Assembly: GCA_001970955.1 (NCBI GenBank)
Contig: MPUH01000110.1
Location: forward strand, 1-64,000
Length of the DNA stretch: 64,000 bases
Direction of reading: 5' to 3'
Source: Stentor coeruleus
Lineage: Eukaryota; Ciliophora; Heterotrichea; Heterotrichida; Stentoridae
The notes beneath the pieces were generated by a model that did no database searches, had not been told where the DNA came from, and saw only the letters and a list, made by a program, of their open reading frames with translations. Shown piece by piece: positions 63,372 to 64,000 of the stretch (positions within the stretch are counted from its first letter, which is position 1; every line of letters begins with the position of its first letter). The translations under genes and the position numbers were made by a program.

Positions 63372-64000
63372 TTACCAAGTAATCATTTCTTTTCTAGGCT
63401 TATACGCATATTCTTTCTCTAACTGAGCCAATTTTTTTTTTGATAAATTAATACTAAATGCCGCATCCAAAAGCTCATCCTGATTGCATTCATTCTCAAT
63501 TTTCCTAATAATCTTCAACGTATTCTCAAAAGTTAAACTTTTAAAAAGTTTTCTATTCATTCGGAAAAACCCAATAAAAACTCTAAAAAGTATTTTTGGA
63601 CCTTCACATAAAAAACAATCCCATATCCTCAGTCTAGTTTCAATAGGAAAATTAGAATAAATTGTCATAAACCATTGAGTTGAGTATATTTGTGGGGTAA
63701 AATTTATATCTTTGAGTTTATTCCATATAGAAGGTTCATAGATTTTAAGTAATGAATTCGCTTTATAGAAACATTGATATACTTTATCAAGACCATCTTT
63801 GAACATACTTCTCATATCATAATGGTTCATTATAGCAACAAGTAACCAAAAAGAAGACTCTTCATCCATATACATTCTTATAATACCGACGATATATGCC
63901 ATACCTTGGCAATAACCTACTTCAGGGTCGAAAAAAGCATAAGCTCTAAGGATGTTTCTAAGACTATCTTGACCAAGGTTACAATTGAAAAGTTCATGAT
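63372..64000 (-). CDS. TBC-domain Rab GTPase-activating protein, partial
   Basis: The 3' part of a gene that runs off the right edge; the frame stays open from 63998 leftward, with GQDSLRNILRAYAFFDPE before VGYCQGMAYIVGI. YCQG carries the catalytic Gln finger of TBC domains. Further family features are FWLLVAIM, a Lys/Leu-rich middle, and STQWFMTIYSNFPIETRLRIWDCF. The Arg-finger motif (IxxDxxR) would lie beyond the edge. The protein would speed GTP hydrolysis by a Rab in membrane traffic. No intron seen in this part. Confidence 0.93.
   Translation of the reverse strand, partial: HELFNCNLGQDSLRNILRAYAFFDPEVGYCQGMAYIVGIIRMYMDEESSFWLLVAIMNHYDMRSMFKDGLDKVYQCFYKANSLLKIYEPSIWNKLKDINFTPQIYSTQWFMTIYSNFPIETRLRIWDCFLCEGPKILFRVFIGFFRMNRKLFKSLTFENTLKIIRKIENECNQDELLDAAFSINLSKKKLAQLEKEYAYKPRKEMITW

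Overview
The window looks like macronuclear DNA of a heterotrich ciliate, most likely Stentor or a close relative. It is very AT-rich and gene-dense, has no recognisable tRNA, rRNA, mobile element or CRISPR, and its isolated introns are only 15 nt (one is 16 nt): GT...AG with an A at intron position 10. TAA and TAG end most genes and TGA appears to end two; Trp is TGG in every firmly identified gene, so the standard code fits and the Blepharisma-type TGA=Trp code does not.

Layout. 1-9.0 kb: secreted aspartyl protease, then minus-strand genes including ubiquitin-L40, PWP1 and two coiled-coil proteins, one with a GAS2-like module. 9.6-14.1 kb: plus-strand Kelch/Cys-rich membrane protein, an RRM protein like SECp43 and prefoldin 1. 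14.5-24.8 kb: MAPKKK-like kinase, TauE/SafE exporter, PH-START protein, a stand-alone N-terminal P-type ATPase piece, a coiled-coil protein, a PH plus permuted papain-fold protein and a class 2 DYRK. 25.5-38.8 kb: unknown proteins, a large membrane-anchored PPR protein, a DHHC acyltransferase, a frame-broken cyclin and a possible degenerate HAD protein. 39.4-50.3 kb: B-box/NYN/LOTUS protein, membrane-tethered cyclic-nucleotide phosphodiesterase, CDPK, PTGR-type reductase, a basic protein and a two-TM protein. 51.3-57.5 kb: a minus-strand cluster of two small paired zinc-finger paralogues around two paired B-box/coiled-coil paralogues. 58-64 kb: BRCT-like, UBR-like/SPRY and TBC (Rab-GAP) genes.

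The standout is in the 51-57 kb cluster. Each B-box/coiled-coil paralogue has, between its first and last exon, a perfectly tiled array of micro-introns: 27 in 451 bp (52257-52707) and 45 in 753 bp (54540-55292). Neighbouring introns touch (zero-length exon) or are separated by exactly 3 nt. Removing every unit leaves 14 and 24 three-nucleotide exons, all in phase 1, which join the two outer exons in frame and encode ordinary-looking peptide with T at the third position of 34 of 38 codons. I know of no described case like it.

Signalling and RNA or protein control dominate the rest (three kinases, PDE, Rab-GAP, DHHC, PH/START lipid binders, NYN-LOTUS, PPR, RRM). Genes are close together but I see no operon logic. 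Four N positions sit between exact duplicated stretches and look like unmerged contig ends.
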